A stretch of 64,000 bases of DNA from Nonomuraea typhae (GTDB taxonomy: Bacteria > Actinomycetota > Actinomycetes > Streptosporangiales > Streptosporangiaceae). The notes beneath the pieces are model-generated. The model was not told the DNA's origin. It made no database searches and worked only from the letters and a program-made list of their open reading frames with translations. Location: positions 558,001 to 622,000 of the forward strand of contig NZ_VRLV01000001.1 of NCBI RefSeq assembly GCF_009760925.1, given 5' to 3'. Shown here piece after piece: positions 49,749 to 59,410 of this stretch. Each line of letters opens with the position of its first letter. Position 1 is the first letter of the stretch. Made by a program: the position numbers and the translations under genes.

Positions 49749-51044
49749 ATGACCCGCATTGCCCCACTCGGGCGCGCGCTCGCCGTCGCGGCTGCGGCGA
49801 GCCTCGCCCTGACGGCCTGTGGCGGCGGCGCTAACACCGCCGGCACGCAGGCCACCGATTCGGCTGCGCCGGCGACCTCGGCCACTGCCGGCAAGGGCGA
49901 CGGCACGCTTACTCTCGGTACCCTCCTCCCGCAGACCGGCTCGCTGGCCTACCTCGGCCCGCCGGAGTTCGCCGGCGTCGACCTGGCGGTGAAGGAGATC
50001 AACGCGGCGGGCGGCGTTCTCGGCAAGCAGGTCTCGGTGTCGCACACCGACTCCGGTGACACGACGACGCAGATCGCCTCGCAGTCGGTGGACAGCCTGC
50101 TGGCCAAGAAGGCCGACGCCATCATCGGCGCCGCCTCCTCGTCGGTGTCGCTGTCGGTCATCGACAAGATCACGGGTGCCGGCGTGGTGCACTTCTCGCC
50201 CGCCAACACCTCCATCGAGCTCACGAACTACAAGGACAACGGCCTGTTCTGGCGTACGGCTCCGCCGGACATCCTGCAGGGCCGCGTGCTGGGTGACCTC
50301 GCGGTGGCCGACGGCGACGACACGGTCGCCATCCTGGCGCTGCAGGACTCCTACGGCACGGGCCTGGCCGACTCCACGGAGAAGGCCGTCATCGCCGGCG
50401 GCGGCGAGGTCGTCGAGAAGATCATCTACGACCCCAAGGCCGCGGACTTCTCGGCCGACGTCGCCAAGGTCAAGGCCAAGAACCCGAAGGGCATCGTGCT
50501 CATCGGCTTCGCCGAGACCAACAAGGTCGTCCAGGAGCTGGTCAAGCAGGGCCTGACCGCCGACAAGCACCACTGGTACATGGTCGACGGCAACCTGTCC
50601 AACACGAACTTCCTGAAGTTCCCGAAGGGCACCCTGAAGGGCGTCAAGGGCACGCTGCCCGGCGCCGCGGCTCCCGACACGTTCCAGAAGAAGCTGCTCG
50701 AGGTCAACCCGAAGCTCGAGGACTTCAGCTACGCGCCGGAGTCCTACGACGCCGCGAACCTGATCGCCCTGGCCGCCGAGGCCGCCAAGAGCGACGCGGG
50801 CACCGACATCGCCACCAAGCTGGGTGAGGTCAGCAAGGGCGGCGAGAAGTGCAACGACTTCAAGTCGTGCGTCGACCTGCTGAAGGCCGGCAAGGACATC
50901 GACTACGACGGCGTGAGCGGTCCGGTCGAGTTCAACGACGCCGGTGACCCGGCGACCGCGACCATCGGCATCTACCAGTACGGGGACGACAACAAGTACC
51001 CGGCCAAGGCCATCGACTACCGCACCGGCAACATCGCCGGCTAA
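49749..51044 (+). CDS. Branched-chain amino acid ABC transporter substrate-binding protein (copy 2)
   Basis: 431 residues with lipoprotein leader (SLALTACGGG) and the same LivK-type fold as copy 1. The ligand lobes are nearly identical in sequence, with changes such as MFAGVD/EFAGVD, GTLMFSPSAT/GVVHFSPANT near the ligand cleft, which could alter specificity. AAGGAGA precedes ATG 49749 at the same distance as in copy 1. A strong terminator follows at 51056. Confidence 0.92.
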   Translation: MTRIAPLGRALAVAAAASLALTACGGGANTAGTQATDSAAPATSATAGKGDGTLTLGTLLPQTGSLAYLGPPEFAGVDLAVKEINAAGGVLGKQVSVSHTDSGDTTTQIASQSVDSLLAKKADAIIGAASSSVSLSVIDKITGAGVVHFSPANTSIELTNYKDNGLFWRTAPPDILQGRVLGDLAVADGDDTVAILALQDSYGTGLADSTEKAVIAGGGEVVEKIIYDPKAADFSADVAKVKAKNPKGIVLIGFAETNKVVQELVKQGLTADKHHWYMVDGNLSNTNFLKFPKGTLKGVKGTLPGAAAPDTFQKKLLEVNPKLEDFSYAPESYDAANLIALAAEAAKSDAGTDIATKLGEVSKGGEKCNDFKSCVDLLKAGKDIDYDGVSGPVEFNDAGDPATATIGIYQYGDDNKYPAKAIDYRTGNIAG

Positions 51045-51055
51045 GTAGCCAGGGG

Positions 51056-51087
51056 GAAGCCCCGGGACCGCGAGGTTCCGGGGCTTC
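51056..51087 (+). terminator. Terminator after binding protein gene 2
   Basis: GAAGCCCCGG (51056-51065) and CCGGGGCTTC (51078-51087), 10-bp perfect stem followed by TTCGCGTTCT, 11 bp after the stop. Confidence 0.85.
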
Positions 51088-51096
51088 TTCGCGTTC

Positions 51097-51555
51097 TCAC
51101 GAGGTCTTGCAGCCCTGGACGATCCGGTCCGCGGCGGCCCGGTAGTCCTTCAGGAAGGCGACCTGGGTCTTCCTGGGGGTGTCCGCCTTGGCCAGCCCCT
51201 GGGTGGCCTTCTCGACCGACTCAGCCTCGCCCCGGAGGCCGCCGGGGAGACGGGGGCCGAATTCCCGCACGATGCCCCGCAGTTCCGCCAGGCGGCCCAG
51301 GACGGCGTTTTCGAAGTTCTGCTCGTCCTCCTTTCCGGCGGGCAGGAGGAGCAGCCCCGCATATCCGATCGAGGAGACCACGCGGGTGCACGGATCGTCG
51401 TCGGCGTCGCCGCCGGTGCTGAATTTGTCCGACGTCAGGGAAGCGGACGGGGAAGGGACCCGGCTCTTTTGCGCCTGTGGCGGCGGGCTGTTCTGGCAGG
51501 CCACGAGGATGGGCATTAACAGGGCGATGGCCGTAATGCGTCGCACAAAGCTCAT
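51097..51555 (-). CDS. Small lipoprotein (152 aa)
   Basis: 152 residues with a lipoprotein leader ending LMPILVAC (Cys20), a Ser/Pro-rich linker, then a helical domain (NFENAVLGRLAELRGIVREF, TPRKTQVAFLKDYRAAADRIVQGC) with Cys residues at each end that may form a disulfide. No family recognised. Its ATG follows the livF terminator immediately and lacks a visible ribosome-binding site. It reads in the same direction as the liv operon, so it could be expressed by read-through. Confidence 0.65.
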   Translation of the reverse strand: MSFVRRITAIALLMPILVACQNSPPPQAQKSRVPSPSASLTSDKFSTGGDADDDPCTRVVSSIGYAGLLLLPAGKEDEQNFENAVLGRLAELRGIVREFGPRLPGGLRGEAESVEKATQGLAKADTPRKTQVAFLKDYRAAADRIVQGCKTS

Positions 51556-51565
51556 TAAACGCGGC

Positions 51566-51590
51566 GAAGGGGCCCCAATGGGACCCCTTC
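51566..51590 (-). terminator. liv operon terminator
   Basis: On the minus strand GAAGGGGTCCC-ATT-GGGGCCCCTTC forms an 11-bp stem (one G-T pair) 17 bp after the livF stop. The following GCCGCGTTTA runs into the next gene start codon. Confidence 0.8.
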
Positions 51591-51606
51591 CCGCAACCTC
51601 CGGCGA

Positions 51607-52388
<782 letters not shown>

Positions 52389-52392
<4 letters not shown>

Positions 52393-53327
52393 TTGCCTGC
52401 CTCCTCCTCGGCCTCGGCCTCCAGCGCGGCCTCGGCCTCGTGGAGCTGCTCCTCCAGCTCCTCGTCCGACAGCGGCGCGTCGTGGTGGGCGCCGAGGTAG
52501 GCGTCGATCACCCGGGCGTCGGACATGATGGTGTCCGGCGGCCCCTCGGCGATGACGGTCCCCTGGGCCATGACGATCACCCAGTCGCTGATGTCGCGGA
52601 CCATGTCCATGTCGTGCTCGACGAACAGCACGGTCATGCCCTGCTCGCGCAGGTCCTTGACGTGGCCCAGCAGCGACTGCGTGAGCGCCGGGTTGACGCC
52701 GGCCATGGGCTCGTCGAGCATGACCAGCTCGGGGCTGACCATGAGCGCGCGGGCCATCTCCAGCAGCTTGCGCTGGCCGCCGGAGAGGGAGCCGGCGAAG
52801 TCCTCGCGCTTGGCGTCGAGCTTGAAGCGGGTCAGCAGCTCGTCGGCGCGCTGGGTGATCTCGTCCTCCTGGGCCCGCCAGGAGCCCGGGATCAGCGCGC
52901 GGAAGAAGTTCTCGCCCTTCTGCCGCTGGGCGCCCAGGCGCATGTTCTCGATGACCGTCAGCTTCGACAGGGCCTTGGTCAGCTGGAACGTGCGGACCAT
53001 GCCGGAGCGCGCGACCTTGTGGGCGGCCACGCCGTTCATCTTGGCGCCGTTGAACGTCCACTCGCCGGCGTCGGCGGTGTCGAAGCCGGTCAGCTGGTTG
53101 AAGAACGTGGTCTTGCCGGCGCCGTTGGGTCCGATCAGCGCGGTGATCGAGCCGCGCTGGACCTCGACGTGCTGGACGTCGACCGCGGTGAGGCCGCCGA
53201 AGCGGCGCACGACGTTGTCGACGACCAGGATCGGGTCGGGCTTGGGCACGCCGGGCTCGCGCTCGAGCTCCTTGAACGCGGCCAGCGCCGCGGCCTTGCG
53301 CTCTGTGACGGTGGTTTCAGCGTGCAT
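52389..53327 (-). CDS. livG: Branched-chain amino acid ABC transporter ATP-binding protein LivG
   Basis: 312 residues. Walker A GPNGAGKTT, VRTFQLTKALSKLTVIENMRLG, signature LSGGQRKLLEMARAL, Walker B LVMLDEPMAGVNP, H-loop LFVEHDM. N- and C-termini carry extensions: ~35 residues before PDPILVVDNVV and an acidic tail of ~30 residues rich in Glu/Ala (LSDEELEEQLHEAEAALEAE). It overlaps livM by 11 bp and livF by 4 bp, so the operon is translationally coupled. Confidence 0.94.
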
Positions 53328-54303
53328 CGAGTGCGATCTCCCTCTTGTCGCCGAAGATACCCTGCGGGCGGAAGACCAGCAGCAGGACGAGGCCGAGGCC
53401 GACGAGCATGAACCGGACGCTGCCGATCTGGTTGACCGACATCCAGGAGATGTACCCCGCGCCGATCAGCTCGTTCAGCAGGTTGCCGATGAACACCAGC
53501 AGCACCCAGAAGATCACCGAGCCGACGACCGGGCCGAACACGCGGGCCGCGCCGCCGAGGATGACGATCGTGTAGGCGTAGAAGGTGAGCTCGGTGGAGA
53601 ACGTGTCGGGCTGCACCGAGGCGAAGCCGAGCGCGTAGACGTAGCCGCCGAAGCTGCCGATGAGGCCGCCCAGGATGAGCGACTGCATCTTGTACGAGAA
53701 GACGTTCTTGCCCAGCGCCCGCACGGCCTCCTCGTCCTCGCGGATGGCCTTGAGCACGCGGCCCCACGGGCTCTTCATGAGCAGGTAGATCACCAGGCAC
53801 GAGAGCGCGACGAGGATCCAGCCGATGAGCAGCACCCAGGTGACGCGCTCGTTGAAGGTGAAGGGGCCGATGCCGTACTCGCCCTTGGAGAAGGGGTTCA
53901 TGGCGAAGAAGCCGTCGGAGAAGGCGTATCGGCCGTCGGAGCCGCCGAAGATGTCCTTGAAGGTCACCGAGCGGAAGATCAGGCGGACGATCTCGGCCGC
54001 CGCGATCGTGACGATGGCCAGATAGTCGGCGCGCAGCCGCAGGGTCGGGATGCCCAGCAGCAGGGCGAGCAGGACGACCGCGACCAGGCCGATGCCGATG
54101 CCGATCCAGAAGGGCAGGCCGAAGGTGGCCACGGTGACGGCCAGGCCGTACGCGGCGACGCCCAGGAAGGCCGCCTGGCCGAAGTTGAGCAGGCCGGTGT
54201 AGCCGAAGTGCAGGTTGATGCCGATCGCGGCCAGCATGTAGTAGACCGTCTCGACGCCCACCGCGGCTTCGACGGTGGTCACCATGATGTTGAACCAGTC
54301 CAT
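53317..54303 (-). CDS. livM: Branched-chain amino acid ABC transporter permease LivM
   Basis: 328 residues with 8-10 hydrophobic helices and LivM features: YYMLAAIGINLHFGYTGLLNFGQAAFLGVAAY, the cytoplasmic coupling motif SPWGRVLKAIREDEEAVRALGKNV, and GGAARVFGPVVGSVIFW. ATG 54303 is 11 bp from livH. Together with LivH it forms the membrane channel. Confidence 0.93.
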   Translation of the reverse strand: MDWFNIMVTTVEAAVGVETVYYMLAAIGINLHFGYTGLLNFGQAAFLGVAAYGLAVTVATFGLPFWIGIGIGLVAVVLLALLLGIPTLRLRADYLAIVTIAAAEIVRLIFRSVTFKDIFGGSDGRYAFSDGFFAMNPFSKGEYGIGPFTFNERVTWVLLIGWILVALSCLVIYLLMKSPWGRVLKAIREDEEAVRALGKNVFSYKMQSLILGGLIGSFGGYVYALGFASVQPDTFSTELTFYAYTIVILGGAARVFGPVVGSVIFWVLLVFIGNLLNELIGAGYISWMSVNQIGSVRFMLVGLGLVLLLVFRPQGIFGDKREIALDAR

Positions 54304-54314
54304 GTTTCCCCCCG

Positions 54315-55622
54315 TCAGCCGATCCGCTCGCGGCGGCCGAGGATGCCCTGCGGCCGGAAGAGCAGGACGATGATGAGTACGGCCAGCGCGCCCACGCTCT
54401 TCAGCTCGGGCGAGATCCAGAGGGTGGACAGCTGGATGAACAGGCCCACGATGAGCGAGCCGACCAGCGCGCCGAACGCGGTGCCGAGGCCGCCGAGGGT
54501 GACGCCGGCGAAGATGAGCAGCAGGATGTCCTGGCCCATCGTGTACTTCACGGTCTGCGACAGGCCGAGCATGATGCCGGCCAGCGCCGCGATGGCGCCG
54601 CCCGCGGTCCAGATGACGCGGATGACCCGGTCGACGTTGATGCCGGACGAGGCGGCCAGCGCCGGGTTGTCGGCGACGGCGCGGGCGGCCTTGCCGGTGC
54701 GGGTCCTGAGCAGCGCGATGCCGACGATGATCAGCACGACGAGCTCGATGCCCATCATGATGAAGTTCTTGGGCGCCGCGGTGATCGGCCCGACCGTGAC
54801 GCCTGCCTGGGCGTTGAACTCGGTGTACGGCTCGCTGTCCCCGCCGTAGAGGAACAGGAAGAGGAAGCGCAGGAACATCGCCACGCCGATGGAGATGATC
54901 ATCATGGCGATGACGCCGGTGCCGCGCCTGCGCAGCTGACCCCAGAAGAAGCGGTCCTGGAGGTAGCCGAAGCCGCCGCCGAGGATCACCGCGATGATCG
55001 CGGACGGGATGACCCCGAGGCCGAAGCCGACGTTGAAGAGGTAGGCGAGCAGGGCGCCGAGCGTCACCAGCTCGCCGTGGGCGAAGTTGGTGAGCTTGGT
55101 GGTGCCGAAGATGAGCGACAGGCCCATCGCGGCCAGCGCGATGATCAGGCCGAGGTTGAAGCCCTCGAAGGTGAGCTGGGCAGCCTGCTGCCAGAAGCCG
55201 GAGCCGCCTTCGGTCTCGGCCGGGGTGGCGGGCGCGCCCGGAGTCGGCTCGCCGCCGGACTTGGGCACCAGGGCGAACAGGACGGTGGAGCAGTTCTTCT
55301 CATAAACCGTCGGGGTCCGGACGTTGTTACCGCCCCTGACCTCGGCGTTCTGAGGGAGTGTGCCGACGTCCAGGGTCACCTTGTACTTGCCCGGTTTGTC
55401 GACTTGGACGTCCCATGTGCCTTCGGCGTTACTGGTGGCCTCTTTGACGGGTTTTCCGTCTTCTGAGGTCACGACGATTTTTACGCCGTTCACTGGCTGG
55501 CCTTGGAGTTTGAGTGTTCCCCTGACTCCCTGGCAGTCGGCCGGGCCCGCGTAGGCGGGTGCGGCGAGCAGGAAGACGAGTCCACCCAGGAAGGCCGTGA
55601 ACGCGATCACGGCTCTGCGCAA
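54315..55622 (-). CDS. livH: LivH permease with N-terminal exported beta-sandwich domain
   Basis: 435 residues. A TTG start at 55622 has GAGGGAGC upstream, and the product begins with a signal peptide (RRAVIAFTAFLGGLVFLLAAPAYA). Residues ~27-115 form a carboxypeptidase-regulatory/SdrD-B-like domain (GTLKLQGQPVNGVKIVVTSEDGKPVKEATS...) with two Cys. A Pro/Gly/Thr linker leads to a standard LivH domain (FNLGLIIALAAMGLSLIFGTTKLTNFAHGELVTLGAL; DNPALAASSGINVDRVIR). E. coli LivH has no such extracytoplasmic domain. First gene of the liv operon. Confidence 0.88.
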   Translation of the reverse strand: MRRAVIAFTAFLGGLVFLLAAPAYAGPADCQGVRGTLKLQGQPVNGVKIVVTSEDGKPVKEATSNAEGTWDVQVDKPGKYKVTLDVGTLPQNAEVRGGNNVRTPTVYEKNCSTVLFALVPKSGGEPTPGAPATPAETEGGSGFWQQAAQLTFEGFNLGLIIALAAMGLSLIFGTTKLTNFAHGELVTLGALLAYLFNVGFGLGVIPSAIIAVILGGGFGYLQDRFFWGQLRRRGTGVIAMMIISIGVAMFLRFLFLFLYGGDSEPYTEFNAQAGVTVGPITAAPKNFIMMGIELVVLIIVGIALLRTRTGKAARAVADNPALAASSGINVDRVIRVIWTAGGAIAALAGIMLGLSQTVKYTMGQDILLLIFAGVTLGGLGTAFGALVGSLIVGLFIQLSTLWISPELKSVGALAVLIIVLLFRPQGILGRRERIG

Positions 55623-56104
55623 TGGTGCTCCCTCTATTAGGTCAAGGCGGGGCTTGGGTTGTACCCCTCCATCTCGACACGCGGGCATCGCAGGCACAAC
55701 TGGGATGCTGTGGCGGGAGCCTATTCCGGCAACGTCCGGTTCCGAACCGTTCGTCACCAATTAGTGATGCGGGTGTCACAGTGATGTGAGCAAAAAAGAC
55801 GCCTGGTCAGGGGCTAAATCAAGGTATACACCTGGCGCGGGCCGCCTGCCGTACGAAAACGAGACCATAACGATCGGTCGGAAAGGCTGCGGATACGGGG
55901 GAAGTGTGCGTCGCGCCGTAAAAGGTGGGATGACCGGCTATTTATCACCGTAAAAAAGCGAGCCCGAGGGGGACCTTTGGGACCATGTCGGGCTTCCCCG
56001 GCCGGACACGTTATCTACTCGGCCTCCCCGCGGGCTCTGTCCGGACAACCGTAGCGACCCATGGGGGCCGTGTGCAAAGGGTGAGCCGAACTCGTCTCGG
56101 GTGT
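55623..56104. other. 482-bp intergenic region upstream of livH
   Basis: No convincing gene: short frames here have no start signal or family. It contains the livH promoter on the minus strand, an imperfect 14-bp dyad at 55754, a TGTCACAGTGATGTGA block just beyond it, and an A/T-rich patch (TTTATCACCGTAAAAAAGC, around 55940-55958). GC-rich inverted stretches at 55990-56050 may be a hairpin leader or terminator. Confidence 0.5.
55754..55767. promoter_or_regulatory. Imperfect palindrome TCACCAATTAGTGA, candidate operator of the liv operon
   Basis: Six of seven symmetric pairs match around an AATT-like centre. It is 132 bp upstream of the livH TTG start on the minus strand. The size and composition suit a dimeric regulator such as Lrp, GntR or LysR type, but the regulator is not identified. 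Confidence 0.4.
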
Positions 56105-56509
56105 CTAGCGTTCCATCAGCATGCACGTGATGCGGGAGGTGCAGACGCGCCGTTCCGCGTCGTCGGTGATCACGACCTCGAAGGTGGCCAGTGAGCGGCC
56201 GCCGTGCAGCCGCGTGGCCACGCCCGTGACGTGACCGGACTTCGCCGAGCGGTGATGGGTGGCGTTGATCTCGATGCCCACGGCGATGCGGCCCTCGCCC
56301 GCGTGGATCGCCGCGCCGATCGAGCCGAGGCTCTCGGCGAGCACGACCGACGCGCCGCCGTGCAGCAGGCCGTACGGCTGGGTGTTGCCCTCGACCGGCA
56401 TGCGGCCGACCACGCGTTCCGGCGAGGCGTGAAGGATCTCGATGCCCATGCGTTCGGCGAGCGTCCCCTGGTGGATGGAGTCGATCGACACCGGGTCTAT
56501 CTGCGTCAA
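56105..56509 (-). CDS. PaaI-family hotdog-fold thioesterase
   Basis: 134 residues with the PaaI/4HBT hallmark: GRMPVEGNTQPYGLLHGGASVVLAESLGSIGA, where HGGA caps the hotdog helix, and GIEINATHHRSAKSGHVTGVAT. Such enzymes hydrolyse aryl- or acyl-CoA thioesters. A TTG start at 56509 with GGAGG about 7 nt upstream (minus strand) is used. It is divergent from polA across a ~60-bp gap, a position conserved in relatives. Confidence 0.88.
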   Translation of the reverse strand: MTQIDPVSIDSIHQGTLAERMGIEILHASPERVVGRMPVEGNTQPYGLLHGGASVVLAESLGSIGAAIHAGEGRIAVGIEINATHHRSAKSGHVTGVATRLHGGRSLATFEVVITDDAERRVCTSRITCMLMER

Positions 56510-56571
56510 GGAGGAGCCTCCAGTCTTCCGAGCTCAGGTTTTCTGTCGCAGTTGGAGACTAGGCTTCGGAT

Positions 56572-59262
56572 GTGCCGAAGAATGACGTGACCCCTGACCG
56601 ACCGAGCCTGTTGCTGCTTGACGGGCACTCGCTGGCCTACCGCGCGTTCTACGCGCTCAAGGATGCCAACCTCATGACCACCGACGGTCAGCACACCGAG
56701 GCGGTCTACGGGTTCACCTCCATGCTGACCAACGTCCTGCGCGACGAGCGGCCCACCCACGTCGCGGTGGCCTTCGACCGCTCCGAGCCGACGTTCCGGC
56801 ACGAGGAGTACAGCGAGTACAAAGCCAACCGCAGCGAGACGCCGGAAGACTTCCGCGGCCAGATGCAGCTCATCTTCGAGCTGCTCGACACGCTGCGCGT
56901 CCCGCGCCTGTCCAAGGCGGGCTTCGAGGCCGACGACCTCATCGCCACCCTGGCCACCCGCGCCGCCGGCGAGGGCATGGACGTCCTGATCGTCACCGGC
57001 GACCGCGACGCGCTGCAACTGGTCAACGACCAGGTGACCGTCCTGATGACGCGCCGCGGCATCAGCGACATGACCCGCTTCACGCCCGCGGCCGTCTACG
57101 AGAAGTACGAGCTCACGCCGCAGCAGTACCCCGACTTCGCCGCCCTGCGCGGCGACCCGAGCGACAACCTCCTGAGCATCCCCGGCGTCGGCGAGAAGAC
57201 CGCCGCCAAGTGGGTGCGCGAGTTCGGCTCGCTGACCGAGCTGGTCGACCGCGTCGACGAGGTCAAGGGCAAGGTCGGCGACAAACTGCGCGAGCACGTG
57301 GCCCAGGTGCTGATGAACCGCAGGCTCACCGAGCTGCTGCGCGACGTGCCGCTGGAGGTCCACCCGGCCGAGCTCGCCCAGGGCGCCTGGGACCGCGAGG
57401 AGGTCAACAAGCTCTTCGACACCCTCCAGATCCGCGGCGAGCTGCGCGAGCGCGTCTTCAAGACGCTCGGCTCCGGCGAGGAGGAGCCCGAGCAGGGCTT
57501 CGAGGTCGAGACCGTCATCCTCGGCCCCGACCGGGTCGCCGGCTGGCTGGCCGCCATGCCCGAGGGCCGCGCGGGCCTGGCCTTCCGCGGCGTCTACGGC
57601 AGCGGCACCGGCCGCATCGACGCCATCGCCGTCGCCTCGCCCGACGGCACCGCCGCCCACATCGACCCGGCCAAGCTCACCGAGGCCGACTTCACCGCGC
57701 TCGGCGCCTGGCTGGCCGGCGAGGACCGGCCGAAGGCCGTGCACGACGCCAAGGGCCCGCTGCTGGCCCTGTGGACCCAGGGCATGGATCTGAAGGGCCT
57801 CAGCGCCGACACCGCCCTGGCCGCCTACCTCGCCATGCCCGGCCAGCGCACCTTCGCCCTCGAAGACCTCGCCCGCCGCTACCTCCACCGCGACCTCAAG
57901 GTCGAGGAGGAGTCCGGCGGGCAGGCGGCGCTGTTCGGCGACGACGAGGACGCCCCGGCCAAGGACCTCGCCCTGCGCGCCCACGCCGTGCGCGAGCTGG
58001 CCGACTCCCTGGAGGCGTTCCTGGCCGGCCGCGGCGGCACCCAGCTGCTGGGCGACGTGGAGCTGCCGCTGGTGCGCGTGCTGGCCGAGCTGGAGCGGGC
58101 CGGCATCGCCGTCGACCGCGACTACCTCACCGGCATGGAGGCGCAGTTCGCCGCCGCGGTCAAGCAGGCCGTGGAGGAGGCCCACCGGGTGGTGGGCGAG
58201 CAGTTCAACCTCGGCTCGCCCAAGCAGCTGCAGGAGATCTTCTTCGGCAAGCTCAACCTGCCCAAGACCAAGCGCACCAAGACCGGCTACTCCACCGACG
58301 CCGACCAGCTCGCCTGGCTGGCCACCCAGACCGACCACGAGCTGCCGGTCATCATGCTGCGCCACCGCGACCAGCAGAAGCTGCGCCAGACCGTCGAGGG
58401 CCTGATCAAGGAGATCGCCGACGACGGCCGCATCCACACCACCTTCAACCAGATCATCGCCGCCACCGGCCGGCTGTCGTCGGAGAAGCCCAACCTGCAG
58501 AACATCCCGATCCGCACCGCCGAGGGCCGCCGCATCCGGCAGGGCTTCACGGTCGGCGAGGGCTACGACACGCTGCTGACCGCCGACTACAGCCAGATCG
58601 AGCTGCGCATCATGGCCCACCTGTCGGGCGACGAGTCGCTGATCGCCGCCTTCGAGTCGGGCCACGACTTCCACGCCGCCACCGCCTCGCGCGTCTTCGA
58701 CCTGCCGCCGGAGCAGGTCGACGGCGAGCTGCGGGCGCGCATCAAGGCGATGAACTACGGCCTGGCCTACGGCCTGTCCGACTTCGGGCTGGCCGGGCAG
58801 CTCAACATCCCGGTGGCCGAGGCGCGGGCGCTGAAGGAGGAGTACTTCGAGGAGTTCGGCGGCGTGCGCGACTTCCTCAACGCCATCGTCTCCCAGGCAC
58901 GCACCGACGGCTACACCGAGACGATCATGGGCCGCCGCCGCTACCTGCCCGACCTGACCAGCGACAACCGCCAGCGCCGCGAGATGGCCGAGCGCATGGC
59001 GCTCAACGCGCCCATCCAGGGCTCGGCGGCCGACATCATCAAGGTCGCCATGCTCAACGTGCGCGAGGCGCTGCGCGAGGAGGGGCTGCGCTCGCGCATG
59101 CTGCTGCAGGTCCACGACGAGCTGGTCTTCGAGACGGCGCCGGGCGAGCTGGAGCAGCTCAAGCAGCTGGTCGTCGACCAGATGAACGCCGCCTACCAGC
59201 TGCGCGTCCCGCTCGAGGTATCCGTGGGCGTCGGCCGCACCTGGGAGGACGCGGGTCACTGA
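56572..59262 (+). CDS. polA: DNA polymerase I
   Basis: 896 residues. The N-terminal 5'-nuclease domain has LLLLDGHSLAYRAFYAL and IVTGDRDALQLV. The central 3'-5' exonuclease-like domain lacks the D-X-E pair (the ExoI position reads LAFRGVYGSG), so proofreading is lost. The polymerase domain has motif A LLTADYSQIELRIMAHL, motif B RIKAMNYGLAYG (Tyr729 where E. coli has Phe762), and motif C LLQVHDELVFE. It processes Okazaki fragments and repairs DNA. The start GTG 56572 is close to a TAGGCT -10-like element, possibly leaderless. A perfect terminator follows. Confidence 0.97.
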   Translation: MPKNDVTPDRPSLLLLDGHSLAYRAFYALKDANLMTTDGQHTEAVYGFTSMLTNVLRDERPTHVAVAFDRSEPTFRHEEYSEYKANRSETPEDFRGQMQLIFELLDTLRVPRLSKAGFEADDLIATLATRAAGEGMDVLIVTGDRDALQLVNDQVTVLMTRRGISDMTRFTPAAVYEKYELTPQQYPDFAALRGDPSDNLLSIPGVGEKTAAKWVREFGSLTELVDRVDEVKGKVGDKLREHVAQVLMNRRLTELLRDVPLEVHPAELAQGAWDREEVNKLFDTLQIRGELRERVFKTLGSGEEEPEQGFEVETVILGPDRVAGWLAAMPEGRAGLAFRGVYGSGTGRIDAIAVASPDGTAAHIDPAKLTEADFTALGAWLAGEDRPKAVHDAKGPLLALWTQGMDLKGLSADTALAAYLAMPGQRTFALEDLARRYLHRDLKVEEESGGQAALFGDDEDAPAKDLALRAHAVRELADSLEAFLAGRGGTQLLGDVELPLVRVLAELERAGIAVDRDYLTGMEAQFAAAVKQAVEEAHRVVGEQFNLGSPKQLQEIFFGKLNLPKTKRTKTGYSTDADQLAWLATQTDHELPVIMLRHRDQQKLRQTVEGLIKEIADDGRIHTTFNQIIAATGRLSSEKPNLQNIPIRTAEGRRIRQGFTVGEGYDTLLTADYSQIELRIMAHLSGDESLIAAFESGHDFHAATASRVFDLPPEQVDGELRARIKAMNYGLAYGLSDFGLAGQLNIPVAEARALKEEYFEEFGGVRDFLNAIVSQARTDGYTETIMGRRRYLPDLTSDNRQRREMAERMALNAPIQGSAADIIKVAMLNVREALREEGLRSRMLLQVHDELVFETAPGELEQLKQLVVDQMNAAYQLRVPLEVSVGVGRTWEDAGH

Positions 59263-59265
59263 GCC

Positions 59266-59293
59266 TGTCCGGTACGGCTGGCCGTACCGGACA
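59266..59293 (+). terminator. polA terminator
   Basis: TGTCCGGTACGG, loop CTGG, CCGTACCGGACA: a 12-bp perfect stem 3 bp after the polA stop. Confidence 0.85.
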
Positions 59294-59410
59294 TCTCACG
59301 ATATGCACTGTGATACGTGACATGGTGGACACGATGGTGTGCGGGCCGTCTGGGCGGAAGTTCTGGACTACCCTTAAACCTTCAGTTTCTCCGACCAGCA
59401 CGGGAGTTCT

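Noticed and set aside
55938..56126. 62-codon frame upstream of livH/PaaI
   Set aside because: No ribosome site, composition unlike neighbours, no similarity recognised; treated as intergenic.
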